Source: JBEBGV01 sp040081265
GTDB taxonomy: Bacteria > Acidobacteriota > Vicinamibacteria > Vicinamibacterales > UBA2999
DNA: 57,214 nucleotides
NCBI GenBank assembly: GCA_040081265.1
Contig: JBEBGV010000029.1
Span: 1 to 57,214 of the forward strand
Direction of reading: 5' to 3'
Positions 24,483-33,611 of the stretch are shown piece after piece; positions within the stretch are counted from its first letter, which is position 1; the number at the start of each line of letters is the position of its first letter. The position numbers were made by a program, and so were the translations under genes. Under the pieces are notes generated by a model. It saw only the letters and a program-made list of their open reading frames with translations, was not told where the DNA came from and searched no databases.

Positions 24483-27425
24483 CTATCGTCCGGGCCTGAT
24501 CTCCTGAGAGAACCCGATCGTGTTGAGGTCGCGGAACATGGGCGTCAGGGGAGGAAGTTTGGCCGGGTCGAGAAAGTCGATGTCAAAGGCGTAGTTACGT
24601 GTCGGTGCGCCATAGACGGTGGCGCAGCACTTATAGGTGCCCACGGCCTGCCTGTTGTAATAGAAAGTCACGATGGAGCCACGGTAGTTAACGGCCTGAT
24701 CTCCGTTCTCGAGGTAGTGGAGGAAGTTGTGCGCTCCGCCGTCGGTACCGAAGTCGGTCGCCGTCCCGGCCGGTTGGGCAAATGCCATGCCCTTGCCCGC
24801 ACCGATGGCGAGGCGATAGTAAGTCTGAGTGTTCCGGTTTCGGTTGCCGATGTTGTAGGGGTTCGCGTATCCGTTGGCGTCATTCCAGGAGTTCGACAGC
24901 AGCGTCACGCTGTCGGCCAGCACCGATGTGGCCGCATGCGGATCGGTCCACCCGCCGTTGGCGTTCCAGTTGCCCTGGACGTAGACCGGGTTCTCCGTCG
25001 CGAAGGTCAGCCCGGCGATCGTCGGAGCGATGGTAGCGCCGTTGAACACCTTGAGCGCCCGCCGAAACAGAATCGCCCTGTTCACCTTGGCCTGCCCTGA
25101 CGTCAGTTCAGTCGACGGCCGCGCCGCCGTCGTGAGGGGTAACGCGGCGCCCGGAGGCGCGGTGTTGGCCACGCCGTTGTATGCCGGAAACTGACCGTAG
25201 GTGTCGAGAAGCCCGCTGCCGTTGACGTCTTCGCCGACATCGAGGGTGCCATTGGGAGCCCCGGTCGCGCTGGCCGGATTCACGAAGTCTTCCCACCCGT
25301 ACTCCCCGGTTTCCTGTGAGAGGGCGTTTCGGTTGTTGCGCCGATCGGAGAAGTACACCGAGAACCCGTTGTCGAAGGCCGAGCCGGGACCGGACCCAGC
25401 GGCGTAGACGCCGTTGCCCGCAAACCAGTTCGCCAGGTTGGCGGCGTCGATGGCCACATAGTGCATCACGCCGCCGAGGATGACGTTGCCGCTCGCCGGC
25501 GCCACGTCACGCACCAGTCCCTCGCGTGTGTCGAAGAGCGTGTTGGGCCAGTAGTCATTCGAATTGATGGTTGTCGCCGCACTCGCTGGAGCAGGCGTGC
25601 GGGTCGCATAGTCACACCTCCCGCCGTTGTCTTTGAGGCGCTGAAGACGCAGGATCGCGTTCGGCGTCGGGTCGTCGCACAGCTGACCGCTAAGGTTCGG
25701 GGCCCCGATGCCGTAATTTAGAATCTGCATCGTCACGTCCGTCCACACGCCGGCCGTGCTCTTCCGCTCGATCTTGATGAAGCCGCCGATGAGCCCGGTG
25801 CCCGCGTTCGAGAGCGCGTTGGTCGAGATCGTCTGCGGCTGTACGGTAGCCGGAACACCGACGCACCCGGTGAACCGAATGGGTGCCACCGTGGTGTAGC
25901 CCGCGCACGAGACCGGGACATTGGCGAGCCAGACAGTGGTCCGGGCAAACGCCGCAGTACGAACCACGTTGATGGTGGTTGCGTTGGCGGCCGTGGCGCC
26001 GACGGTCGTCGTGGTGACGTTAATCATCCCCGCGCCAGACGCCACGACACCCGTGACCACAGAACCCGCGGCCATCGCCGCTGCGTCTCCCGTGCAACCA
26101 ATGAATGACGTGGCGGTTCGCCCGGTGCACGTCACCGCAGCATTCGCGCCGACACTGATCGTCGCAGGAATCTTGAAACCGGCTGGCATCGCGGCAACGC
26201 GAATCTCGGTGGCCGTGGCGTTGGGCGTATTCGTATTGGTCGTCGCGGTGATCACGCCGGGGGATGTGGCGATCGGCGGATGCGTCGGATCCACGGTCCC
26301 AGGAACTAGGCCGTAACCAGCCGGAGCCGCCGTGCCGTTCCAGCTTGCACCGTCAAGCTGCACTGGCGCAGTCGCCGTGACTGTGGGCAGGCTCGTGATG
26401 TCGGCAGCGGTGTCTGACAGCAGGATGCGAAGGCTGGCCTTGGTGAACAACCGCTCGTTGAACAGAATCGCGTTGGCCGTGTCCTCATTCGGCGGAGGAC
26501 GACGCGTCAGGTCCACGTTGGAGCCGCCCGCGTTGATGTACGGCAGGTTCAGGGTGCGCGCCCCGGTTCTGCCGTTCCTGATGTTCGCGTTGTATGTGCT
26601 CAGGGACAGATTGGTCCACGCCGGATCGTTCAGGGCGCTCCCCACACCGTCCACCACACTCCCCTCGGTCGCCAGCAGCGAACGAAACGCACCGCCTCCA
26701 GTCGTCATGGAGACCGTCCCGTCATGCGACGGGGCCGTCGTGATCAGCGCGTTGTTCTGCATGCGCTTACGGACGATTTCCTTGACGGCGGTCACCTTGT
26801 CGCCAAGGGTCAGCGTGGCGCCGCCACCTTCCGACAGGAAGAGGTTGCCGTTCGTGTGGACGCGTCCACCGAAGTTGAAATTCGGTCCGGCAAAAAAGCT
26901 CAGGTCCACGTCAGAAAAAATGCCGAACTGGAACACGGGAATCGCCACCGTCTCCGTGACGCGCTGCAGATGGGTGTCGCCCCCTGTCAGCGTCCGCGCG
27001 GTCACGTTCATCGTGTACTGGGTGATGAGCGCGTAGAGACCCTGGTACGGGCCGGTCGAGATGGTGGTCGCGCCAAGGTACTGCGACGCGATTTCGTACC
27101 CGCTCGAGCCGTCGGACTTGGTAAAGGCCACATCCTGAATCGTCGGCGGCGTCGTCGTCAGGGTGGTGATCTGTGCGGGCGTTGGCGCAACGTTGACGAA
27201 GAACAGGTTGCCCAGGTCTGCGGTCAGTTTTTCGAGTCCGGCGCTGGCAGCATAGAACGACTGGTTGCGGTCCCGGTCGATGAACCGGTACCGCTGGTCG
27301 CTGATCGTCATTGTCGTGAAGCCGATGAGCAGCGCCGAAATCATCATCATGATCAGCAGCGTGCTGATGAGAGCGATGCCACGTTCGTTCCTGGCGTGCA
27401 TCAGATCGTCCGTCGTAGGTTTCAT
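24483..27425 (-). CDS. Very large PilX-like pilus protein (set A)
   Basis: A 980-residue protein that begins like PilX: a short leader (MKPTTDDLMHARNERG) and a hydrophobic helix (IALISTLLIMMMISALLIGF), then TISDQRYRFIDRDRNQSFYAASAGLEKL, a pattern shared by PilX/GspK relatives. The rest is a long Thr/Ala/Asn-rich beta-type region, including two similar modules near 400-440 and 485-530 with paired Cys (VTCTGRTATSFIGCTG and VSCAGYTTVAPIRFTGC). Typical PilX is about 170-250 residues, so this is several times longer. The ATG shares one base with the stop of the PilW-like gene (TGATG). It may carry the adhesive or tip function usually assigned to PilY1. Confidence 0.78.
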   Translation of the reverse strand: MKPTTDDLMHARNERGIALISTLLIMMMISALLIGFTTMTISDQRYRFIDRDRNQSFYAASAGLEKLTADLGNLFFVNVAPTPAQITTLTTTPPTIQDVAFTKSDGSSGYEIASQYLGATTISTGPYQGLYALITQYTMNVTARTLTGGDTHLQRVTETVAIPVFQFGIFSDVDLSFFAGPNFNFGGRVHTNGNLFLSEGGGATLTLGDKVTAVKEIVRKRMQNNALITTAPSHDGTVSMTTGGGAFRSLLATEGSVVDGVGSALNDPAWTNLSLSTYNANIRNGRTGARTLNLPYINAGGSNVDLTRRPPPNEDTANAILFNERLFTKASLRILLSDTAADITSLPTVTATAPVQLDGASWNGTAAPAGYGLVPGTVDPTHPPIATSPGVITATTNTNTPNATATEIRVAAMPAGFKIPATISVGANAAVTCTGRTATSFIGCTGDAAAMAAGSVVTGVVASGAGMINVTTTTVGATAANATTINVVRTAAFARTTVWLANVPVSCAGYTTVAPIRFTGCVGVPATVQPQTISTNALSNAGTGLIGGFIKIERKSTAGVWTDVTMQILNYGIGAPNLSGQLCDDPTPNAILRLQRLKDNGGRCDYATRTPAPASAATTINSNDYWPNTLFDTREGLVRDVAPASGNVILGGVMHYVAIDAANLANWFAGNGVYAAGSGPGSAFDNGFSVYFSDRRNNRNALSQETGEYGWEDFVNPASATGAPNGTLDVGEDVNGSGLLDTYGQFPAYNGVANTAPPGAALPLTTAARPSTELTSGQAKVNRAILFRRALKVFNGATIAPTIAGLTFATENPVYVQGNWNANGGWTDPHAATSVLADSVTLLSNSWNDANGYANPYNIGNRNRNTQTYYRLAIGAGKGMAFAQPAGTATDFGTDGGAHNFLHYLENGDQAVNYRGSIVTFYYNRQAVGTYKCCATVYGAPTRNYAFDIDFLDPAKLPPLTPMFRDLNTIGFSQEIRPGR

Positions 27426-28534
27426 CAGTTGTACCTGTCCACGAAAGCGAGGTTCCGAAGGCTGATGACCGTCGATACGTGGCTGCGCAGATAGTCGCGC
27501 GTCTGAGCCGACTTGGTCTCCGACCGAACGCCCACGTGCAGGTTCACCTTGCGAATCTGCGTCGAGGTGTAGGTCAGCGCCGATACCGGGTCCGTAAAAG
27601 GGAGCGAGTTCACGAGCACGGGGTTGTTGGTCCCGTCGACGAGGTCGAAGGTCAGGTCGAGATCCTCGACGACACCGGCGAGCGCCTGCGGCGTGCTCGC
27701 GTTCATCACACGGGTCAAACGCGGCGTGCCAGGAACGGTTGTCGCGTCAACGTAGTAGGTGTACATGAGCAGGCGCGATGCCGAGAAGCCACACGGAAAC
27801 TGTGCAGGGGCACCCGCGCGCAGCGACAGCAGGGTGCCATTGGCCGCTGCGGTCTGGTTGAAGTTGAACCAGTCGCCGTTGGCAAAATAGATATTCGACG
27901 AATCAACACTGGTCACGGTCCGGATGGCGGTGCCGCCAGTGTTGAACCAGATGATGTCGCCGGCCTTGATGGGAGCGATCCCGTTGGTCGGGTCGCCCAC
28001 CAGCCAGTTCAGGTTGGTCGTCGACGTCGTGCCGGTGACGGTCAGATAGCTGCCGCTGCTCTGCAGCGCCGCGGTGTTGGCCGGCTGCGTCAGCGTCGAG
28101 TCGCACAGCTTGGTGTCGCCGATGAGCGGGTCGATCATCATGAACGTGATCATGTCGGTGGTCGAGTTATCCACCGTCGGCCCGAGCTGCGAGCCCGTGG
28201 TTACCGCCATCAACGTCGACTGGGTGGTGTTGTTGAACGTGTAGACCGGTCCGCCTGGGGGGCTGGGACGACTGATCGTCGTGGCCCCGGCGCCGTTGGG
28301 AATCGGGATGCCACCGGTCGGAATCTTGCGGCCCGCCTGCATCAGGTCGCGAATCAGCAGGTTCGCGCCCGACCGCAGGTTGTGGCTCGAATCGGCGATC
28401 TGCTGGCCGGTCTCGCTGATCTGCAGCGCGTTCCGGAATGCGGTCACGGCTCCGCCCAGTACGAGGAGCGTCAGAACCGTTGAGGTCATCAGCTCGACGA
28501 GCGTGAATCCGTCTTCTCGAAGATATGTCTTCAC
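27425..28534 (-). CDS. pilW: PilW-like minor prepilin (set A)
   Basis: A 369-residue prepilin: leader MKTYLREDG, then FTLVELMTSTVLTLLVLGGAV, and the PilW-type continuation QIADSSHNLRSGANLLIRDLMQAGRKI. The cleavage Gly-Phe and the +5 Glu are both present. The large beta-rich soluble domain is unassigned. It begins eight bases after the PilV-like gene and overlaps the PilX-like gene by one base. Confidence 0.87.
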   Translation of the reverse strand: MKTYLREDGFTLVELMTSTVLTLLVLGGAVTAFRNALQISETGQQIADSSHNLRSGANLLIRDLMQAGRKIPTGGIPIPNGAGATTISRPSPPGGPVYTFNNTTQSTLMAVTTGSQLGPTVDNSTTDMITFMMIDPLIGDTKLCDSTLTQPANTAALQSSGSYLTVTGTTSTTNLNWLVGDPTNGIAPIKAGDIIWFNTGGTAIRTVTSVDSSNIYFANGDWFNFNQTAAANGTLLSLRAGAPAQFPCGFSASRLLMYTYYVDATTVPGTPRLTRVMNASTPQALAGVVEDLDLTFDLVDGTNNPVLVNSLPFTDPVSALTYTSTQIRKVNLHVGVRSETKSAQTRDYLRSHVSTVISLRNLAFVDRYN

Positions 28535-28542
28535 AACAGCCT

Positions 28543-29118
28543 CTATGAGTAGCTGGAGATATACGTGGTGAGCGTGTACGACTTGGTGGCCTTACCGTCG
28601 GGGTACGTCACGGTGACGGTCACGGACCGCAGCATGCAGGGGTCCGGCCCCGTCCCACACCCGACTGGCTCATTGGGGATGTCGCGAATCGTGATCTCAC
28701 GCTGATAGTTGGCCAGGCTGACGACGCGGTCGTCAGCGGTACCAAGGAGCTGGTCGTAGCCAGGCAGCGTCACCGTCTCGACCACGCCATCGTCGGTCGT
28801 GTTGACCAGACCATCGGTGCCTGCCAGCTTGAGCTGCTTGAAGCCGTCAAGGAATACTCCGCCGTCACTGCCCGACTGGCCCTGGGCGTTGCGCAGCTGC
28901 GACCAGGTGAGCTTGTGCGAGTCACGAGCGCTGAACACACTCTCGACGGCTTCTGCCGCCTTCTGGACCGCAACGACGTCGTTGGGCGACGAACCCAGAC
29001 GCTGCAGACCCATGCCGAGCACCGCGGCCGCGCCAAGCAGCCCGACGCTCATGACGCCGGTTGCCACGATGACTTCAACGAGCGAAAAACCCTGTTCAGA
29101 CGAAGAACGCTTAGCCAT
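28543..29118 (-). CDS. pilV: PilV-like minor prepilin (set A)
   Basis: A 191-residue prepilin with leader MAKRSSSEQG and helix FSLVEVIVATGVMSVGLLGAA. The cleavage Gly-Phe and the +5 Glu are present. The ATG at 29118 sits two bases after the stop of the FimT/GspH-like gene, which decides the start. Second gene of set A (fimT-pilV-pilW-pilX order, as in the Pseudomonas fimU-pilVWX operon, but without pilY1 or pilE after it). Confidence 0.87.
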   Translation of the reverse strand: MAKRSSSEQGFSLVEVIVATGVMSVGLLGAAAVLGMGLQRLGSSPNDVVAVQKAAEAVESVFSARDSHKLTWSQLRNAQGQSGSDGGVFLDGFKQLKLAGTDGLVNTTDDGVVETVTLPGYDQLLGTADDRVVSLANYQREITIRDIPNEPVGCGTGPDPCMLRSVTVTVTYPDGKATKSYTLTTYISSYS

Positions 29119-29120
29119 GT

Positions 29121-29693
29121 CTACACCCGCACCCAGCTGCTGCCATTCCAGCGGTACGCACGAACTCGCCCGGTCGAACCGAACACGGTGACCGCGCGGG
29201 AGGAATTGACGACGTTCGGCATGGCCATCGCCACCCATCCGTTCAGTGGATTGCCCGACTGGTCGATCATCGAGCCGTCGGTCGAGAACTGGATGGTGGT
29301 TGCCGTGCCGAAGTTGATCGAGGAGCTGCCGCTGAAGGCGTCAGGCGTGTCAGGAATCGACGCGGCCCGGTTGTAGGTCACGCCACCTTCAAAGAAGGCC
29401 TCCGACAGGAGCGTGGTACCGGTCACATTGCCCGACGTATTCACATCGGTGCGGATAACCCGGATCCGGTTCGGAGCGGTGAACTGCACCTGCATGTAGC
29501 GGCGCTGAGAGATCGCCAGCTCCCGGGCGGTGTTGAGCTGACCCATGACCACGCGCATCGCACCATCGGCGCGCATCTGCTGCGCCGACTGTCCAATCTG
29601 AATGATCGCCATGGCACTGAGCGTCCCGACGATGCCCAGCATGACCATGGTTTCGATAAGCGTGAACCCGGACTGCCGTGATTGCATGACCAT
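29121..29693 (-). CDS. fimT: FimT/GspH-type minor prepilin (set A)
   Basis: A 190-residue prepilin: MVMQSRQSG then FTLIETMVMLGIVGTLSAMA, with the GspH/FimT-like continuation QMRADGAMRVVMGQLNTARELAISQRR. The C-terminal half resembles FimT/FimU DNA-uptake and initiating minor pilins. Two ATGs are possible, 29693 and 29687; neither has a ribosome site, and a sigma-54-like element ends only seven bases upstream of the first. First gene of the set A operon. Confidence 0.85.
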   Translation of the reverse strand: MVMQSRQSGFTLIETMVMLGIVGTLSAMAIIQIGQSAQQMRADGAMRVVMGQLNTARELAISQRRYMQVQFTAPNRIRVIRTDVNTSGNVTGTTLLSEAFFEGGVTYNRAASIPDTPDAFSGSSSINFGTATTIQFSTDGSMIDQSGNPLNGWVAMAMPNVVNSSRAVTVFGSTGRVRAYRWNGSSWVRV

Positions 29694-29699
29694 GCAGAC

Positions 29700-29715
29700 A
29701 GCAACGACCGGGCCA
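29700..29715 (-). promoter_or_regulatory. Sigma-54-like promoter element before fimT
   Basis: On the minus strand TGGCCC-N5-TTGCT matches the -24/-12 consensus except for C in place of A. The GC of the -12 box is at 29702-29701, so the transcript would begin near 29689, next to the second possible fimT ATG (29687). The match is good, but the closeness to the start codon makes it doubtful unless the mRNA is near-leaderless. Confidence 0.4.
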
Positions 29716-29824
29716 GCTTTGGAACGGCGCTAAGTGATTGATGGCGATGATTTTGTCGAAAGGGTCACGTGTCAGGAATGAGCACACGCTTACAGAGTTG
29801 ATCGGTGGCTCTCCGGCCACGTGG

Positions 29825-31093
29825 TCAGGATGCTTTGGCGAGACCGGCGTGCGACGCCAGGGGCAGAACGATCTCAAAGCGGGCCCCACCGTCGCGGCTG
29901 CTGGTCACGCTCACGCGGCCATTGTGCGCAAGGATGATCTTCAGAACGATCGACAGACCGAGCCCTGTCCCACCCGAGCGCATCGTGAAGAACGGCTGGA
30001 ACACCCTCGTGCGCTCAGCTTCCGGAATACCGGGGCCGTTGTCTTCCACCCAGACGTGCGCCGCACGGTGCAGCGCATCAACACCTCCTCCGACACGTAT
30101 CTCCGGCCTGACCCCGATGCCGGTGCACGCTTCGACGGCGTTTCGATACAGGTTGTCGACGGCCTGCTTCAGCAGCTGCTCGTCGCCGTCGACCTCCCCG
30201 AACTCGCCGTGCATCTCGATCGTGGCTCCCTCCGGCAGGTCACGTCGCATGTCATCGGCGGCGCGCGTCACCACATCGCGCAAAGACACTCGTGTCGAAG
30301 ACATCGACTCGGGCCTGGCAAAGTTGAGGAAATTGGTGACGACCCGACCCAGCTGGTCCGTCTCAGCACGAAGCGATTCCACAAACGGTTTGTATCGCTC
30401 GGGCAGGAGTGCCGGGTCAAGCAGGCGCGCATAGCCGTGAATGGTCGCCAGGCCATTTCTGAACTCGTGCGCGAGGCCTGCGGTCAGCTCTCCCAGGCGA
30501 GCCATCGCGTCCTTGAGGCGAAGCTGATCCTCCATCTCGACGACGCTGGTCAGGTCTGAAAACAGGCAGACGATCCCTCCGCTCTGCTCACCCTGATCGA
30601 CTGGTGACACGGTCGCACCGAAATACATCGTCCCGTCGGGACGTTCCACCGCCACCGTTCGCCTGACGACGGCCTCGCGGTTCTGGCGGCACTCGTCAAC
30701 GAGCGCGATCAGCGCCGGGGCAGATGCCAGCGCCGAGGTGAGGTCGGCGCCAACCGCCTCGTCCGGGATGCTGAGGAACCGACACGCAGCAGGGTTGAGG
30801 AGCTCGACGCGCCCCTGACCATCCACCAGCAGCAGGCCAGCGGTCAGGTTGGCCACGATCTGGCCGTTGAGACGCTCAGACGCTGCGGCGCGATCGCTCA
30901 TCAGCTTCTGCTGCGCCTTGATCCTGGCGAGGCCATCCTCGAGCGCAGACGCCAGCACAGCTTCGGAGTGCGACTCGCCAGCGCTTCGACCACGTCTCCG
31001 CCCGGTCAGTCGGCCAATCGCAAAACCCAACGCACCCGCGCAGACTGCCGTCGTCAGCAGCAGCATGGTCAACGCGTAGGCTCCCCCGCTCAT
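29825..31093 (-). CDS. Membrane sensor histidine kinase (second, non-PilS)
   Basis: A 422-residue kinase with one N-terminal membrane helix (ALTMLLLTTAVCAGALGFAIG), a PAS domain at about 80-190 (NGQIVANLTAGLLLVDGQGRVELLN), the HisKA phospho-His in GLAHEFRNGLATIHG near 208, and an ATPase domain with DNLYRNAVEA, VEDNGPGIPEAE and GGTGLGLSIV. The ATG at 31093 overlaps the stop of pilD (ATGA), fixing the start. No regulator gene is adjacent; the NtrC-type regulator at 18723-20150, at the far end of the same strand cluster, is a reasonable partner. Confidence 0.9.
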   Translation of the reverse strand: MSGGAYALTMLLLTTAVCAGALGFAIGRLTGRRRGRSAGESHSEAVLASALEDGLARIKAQQKLMSDRAAASERLNGQIVANLTAGLLLVDGQGRVELLNPAACRFLSIPDEAVGADLTSALASAPALIALVDECRQNREAVVRRTVAVERPDGTMYFGATVSPVDQGEQSGGIVCLFSDLTSVVEMEDQLRLKDAMARLGELTAGLAHEFRNGLATIHGYARLLDPALLPERYKPFVESLRAETDQLGRVVTNFLNFARPESMSSTRVSLRDVVTRAADDMRRDLPEGATIEMHGEFGEVDGDEQLLKQAVDNLYRNAVEACTGIGVRPEIRVGGGVDALHRAAHVWVEDNGPGIPEAERTRVFQPFFTMRSGGTGLGLSIVLKIILAHNGRVSVTSSRDGGARFEIVLPLASHAGLAKAS

Positions 31094-31887
31094 GACAGCC
31101 CTGCCCACCGCAGGTACGCGTCGACCGCAGCCTGATAGGTCTGCAAGACCGGTGTCTCATACAGCGAGCATACGAGCGCAGCAACCGCAATGAAGGTTCC
31201 AAAGGGAATGCGTGTCGCCAGTCCCTTCTTCGACACCACCAACGCGGTGCCGCCGATCGCGATGCCCAGCAGAGACGACAACATGAGCGTCACCCAGACC
31301 AGCGGCCAGCCGAGAAAGGCGCCCACCATCGCGAACATCTTGAAATCGCCCATGCCCATGCCCTCCCGGCCGCGCACGCGTGCGTACCCCTCGGCAATCA
31401 AGAAGGGAAAGACTCCGCCGACGAGGAGACCGATCAGCGCGCTCATCCATCCGGGCGGAAGAAAGAAGCTGCTCACAAATCCAATGACAATGCCCGGCAG
31501 CGTGATGACGTTGGGCAGGATCTGGTGGACCAGGTCGATGGCAAAGAGGACCACCAGTGCACATGCGAACAGCAACCGCACTCCGAAGATCGGAGTCCAC
31601 CCATACGCCAGCCAGGTCACCACAAAAATCACTGCGGTCGTCAGCTCGACGGCCGGGTACATCCAGGAGACCGATGCCCCGCACGTGCGGCAGCGGCCGC
31701 GGAGCAGCGTCCATGCGAGGACAGGGATGTTCTCGAACCACGACAGAGCCCTGTCGCAGGAAGTGCAGTGCGAGCCGGGCCACATGATCGACTCGCCGAG
31801 CGGCAGCCGATAGATGCAGACGTTCAGGAAGCTGCCAACCAGCAGGCCGAGCACCACGAGCAGCGTCAGCGAGATGGCGTCAGTCAC
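31090..31887 (-). CDS. pilD: Prepilin leader peptidase/N-methyltransferase
   Basis: A 265-residue polytopic aspartic protease that cuts prepilins after Gly and methylates the new N-terminus. The cytoplasmic loop has two Cys pairs (CTSCDRALSWFENIP and CRTCG); catalytic Asp residues are in FAIDLVHQILP and in the GxGD motif GMGMGDFKM. Six to eight hydrophobic segments are visible. It overlaps the genes on both sides by four bases. All prepilins of the window are expected substrates. Confidence 0.94.
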   Translation of the reverse strand: MTDAISLTLLVVLGLLVGSFLNVCIYRLPLGESIMWPGSHCTSCDRALSWFENIPVLAWTLLRGRCRTCGASVSWMYPAVELTTAVIFVVTWLAYGWTPIFGVRLLFACALVVLFAIDLVHQILPNVITLPGIVIGFVSSFFLPPGWMSALIGLLVGGVFPFLIAEGYARVRGREGMGMGDFKMFAMVGAFLGWPLVWVTLMLSSLLGIAIGGTALVVSKKGLATRIPFGTFIAVAALVCSLYETPVLQTYQAAVDAYLRWAGLS

Positions 31888-32792
31888 CGTGTCACCGGCC
31901 GGGCGGCAGGCAGCGGGTTGAGCGTGGAGTCGGCGCCCAGCGTCACCGTTCCCCAGTAGGGGTTCAACTCGTATCGAAACCCGCGAGGATCAGCGGGCGC
32001 CCCGTTCAGCAGCCCTGCCCGCACGAGATCAGACCACGCCCGAGGCAGTTGGCCGGCGCGACGCTGATACAGCTTGACGCGCTCCTGCAGGGCATCGATT
32101 TGATCCATGGCATCGAGCTGAAGCAGGCGGAATCTGGCCTGGTCCATCAGCCAGTCGGCCTCGGTGTTGTTGAACACCTGAGTCCAGAGTCGTCGCGCGG
32201 CGTTGCGGTCCCCCTGCTGCGTCAGCGTGACCGCCGCCATCGGCGCAAGCCAGTTCGGCGCGAGAGGAATGCGGGCGGCGCGCTTGAACCACTCGGCTGC
32301 CTGGGTGTAGTCGTGCCGCCACCAGTAGTGCACGAATGCGATGTCCTGCGCGTATTGCCATCTGTTGGGGTGTGATTTCAGGCCCTTCTCGAGGAGCGCC
32401 AGCGCGAGATCCGGCCGACCCGCACCACCCGGATACTCTTCGGCCAGAAACACGGCACCGAACCGATACGCCACCTCGAAGTCGGGATCGAGTGAGGTGG
32501 TGATGTCGAGCAGCGGATACAGGAAGTCATACCGCTTCCCCGTGGCCCTCGAAAGCTTCGTGCTGCCGTACTGCTGCACGGCACGCATCCAGTAGATGTC
32601 GGCGGCCAGCGAGTCGTAGGAGAGCACGGCCCGCTTCACCACGGTCGGCGATTGCACGTACGGCGCGGTGTCACCCGGCCGCGCCAGCGGATCGGCCAGC
32701 GGATATCGGTCCCGAACGGCCTGCAGTCCGGCGACGCTCCCGAGCAGGAGCACCATCGTCACGAGAAGCAGCGGTGAAATGGTCGGTCGCAC
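31884..32792 (-). CDS. TPR-like membrane-anchored protein in pil cluster
   Basis: A 302-residue protein with a signal or membrane anchor at the N-terminus (LLLVTMVLLLGSVAGLQ) followed by helical repeats resembling tetratricopeptide repeats (ASL-like ITTSLDPDFEVAYRFGAVFLAEEY, PDLALALLEKGLKSHP, YTQAAEWFKRAARIP). The C-terminus carries a Gly/Asn/Pro-rich tail. The start is GTG (32792), two bases after the stop of the ABC permease; the end overlaps pilD by four bases. Its place between the PilH/PilI-like pair and pilD suggests an accessory role like Myxococcus PilG, but sequence similarity to PilG is not established. Confidence 0.72.
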   Translation of the reverse strand: MRPTISPLLLVTMVLLLGSVAGLQAVRDRYPLADPLARPGDTAPYVQSPTVVKRAVLSYDSLAADIYWMRAVQQYGSTKLSRATGKRYDFLYPLLDITTSLDPDFEVAYRFGAVFLAEEYPGGAGRPDLALALLEKGLKSHPNRWQYAQDIAFVHYWWRHDYTQAAEWFKRAARIPLAPNWLAPMAAVTLTQQGDRNAARRLWTQVFNNTEADWLMDQARFRLLQLDAMDQIDALQERVKLYQRRAGQLPRAWSDLVRAGLLNGAPADPRGFRYELNPYWGTVTLGADSTLNPLPAARPVTR

Positions 32793-32794
32793 AG

Positions 32795-33601
32795 CTATTT
32801 GAAGTCGCGGCGCGAGAAGACCATCACCGCCGCCAGCAGCGTCAGGGCGAGATAGGCAACGCCATAGGCCGAGGTCAGGGCCATGTATCTGGCGCCCACC
32901 GGCAACCCGTAGACGACCTGCGCCTTGACATCGAAGGCCGAGAATGCCGGGAGGATGTAGTAGAGACCCTTCGCCATCCAGACCGCCACCGGAGACTGCA
33001 GCACCTGGTCGAAGTTGCGCAGGTCGCCGGAGAACTGCCCGGAGACCCAGAGGCCGAGCGTCAGCATCGCCGACAGGAACGGACTGGAAAAGGTTGAAAA
33101 GAACAGCGCGATGCCCGTCACCAGCGCCAGCTCGACAAAAATCAGTGCGATCGCCGAGAGCATCCGGATGTCGAGCGCCGGAGCCGGCCAGGCGGCGCGG
33201 ATCATCGGGTCCGTCTTCCAGTTCATGTAGGCAAGGACAGCGTAGAACGCCAGCGTCATCACCACGACATTGACGAAGAGAGTGAGCACCAGGCCGCAGT
33301 ATTTGCCAAGGACGAACTCGGACCGGCGGACCGGTTTCGCCAGGATGCTGTAGATACTGCGCTTGTCGACTTCCTTCCAGACCAGACCGATGCCGATGAA
33401 GACGGCGATGGCGACGCCGAAGATCGAGATGGCGGCAAGGCCGAGGTCTTTGATGACCTTGATGTCCTGCCCGGCCGTCAACTGACCGATGAGGTACGAC
33501 GTGGCGATGAGCAGCACGGCGAAGACGACCAGGTTATAGAGCACCTTGTCGCGCACCGACTCGCGGAACACGTTGATGGCGACGCGACCGATCACTCGCA
33601 T
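32795..33601 (-). CDS. ABC-2 type transporter permease (PilI-like)
   Basis: A 268-residue membrane protein with six hydrophobic segments (for example VLYNLVVFAVLLIATSYLIG, LAAISIFGVAIAVFIGIGLVW, MLSAIALIFVELALVTGIALFF). The motif DKRSIYSILAKPVRRSEFVLGKY is typical of ABC-2/NosY-like permeases. It lies ten bases after its ATPase gene. Position between the pilins and pilD matches PilI of the Myxococcus PilGHI transporter, needed for pilus assembly; the assignment rests mainly on gene order. Confidence 0.82.
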   Translation of the reverse strand: MRVIGRVAINVFRESVRDKVLYNLVVFAVLLIATSYLIGQLTAGQDIKVIKDLGLAAISIFGVAIAVFIGIGLVWKEVDKRSIYSILAKPVRRSEFVLGKYCGLVLTLFVNVVVMTLAFYAVLAYMNWKTDPMIRAAWPAPALDIRMLSAIALIFVELALVTGIALFFSTFSSPFLSAMLTLGLWVSGQFSGDLRNFDQVLQSPVAVWMAKGLYYILPAFSAFDVKAQVVYGLPVGARYMALTSAYGVAYLALTLLAAVMVFSRRDFK

Positions 33602-33611
33602 GCGTATCGCC

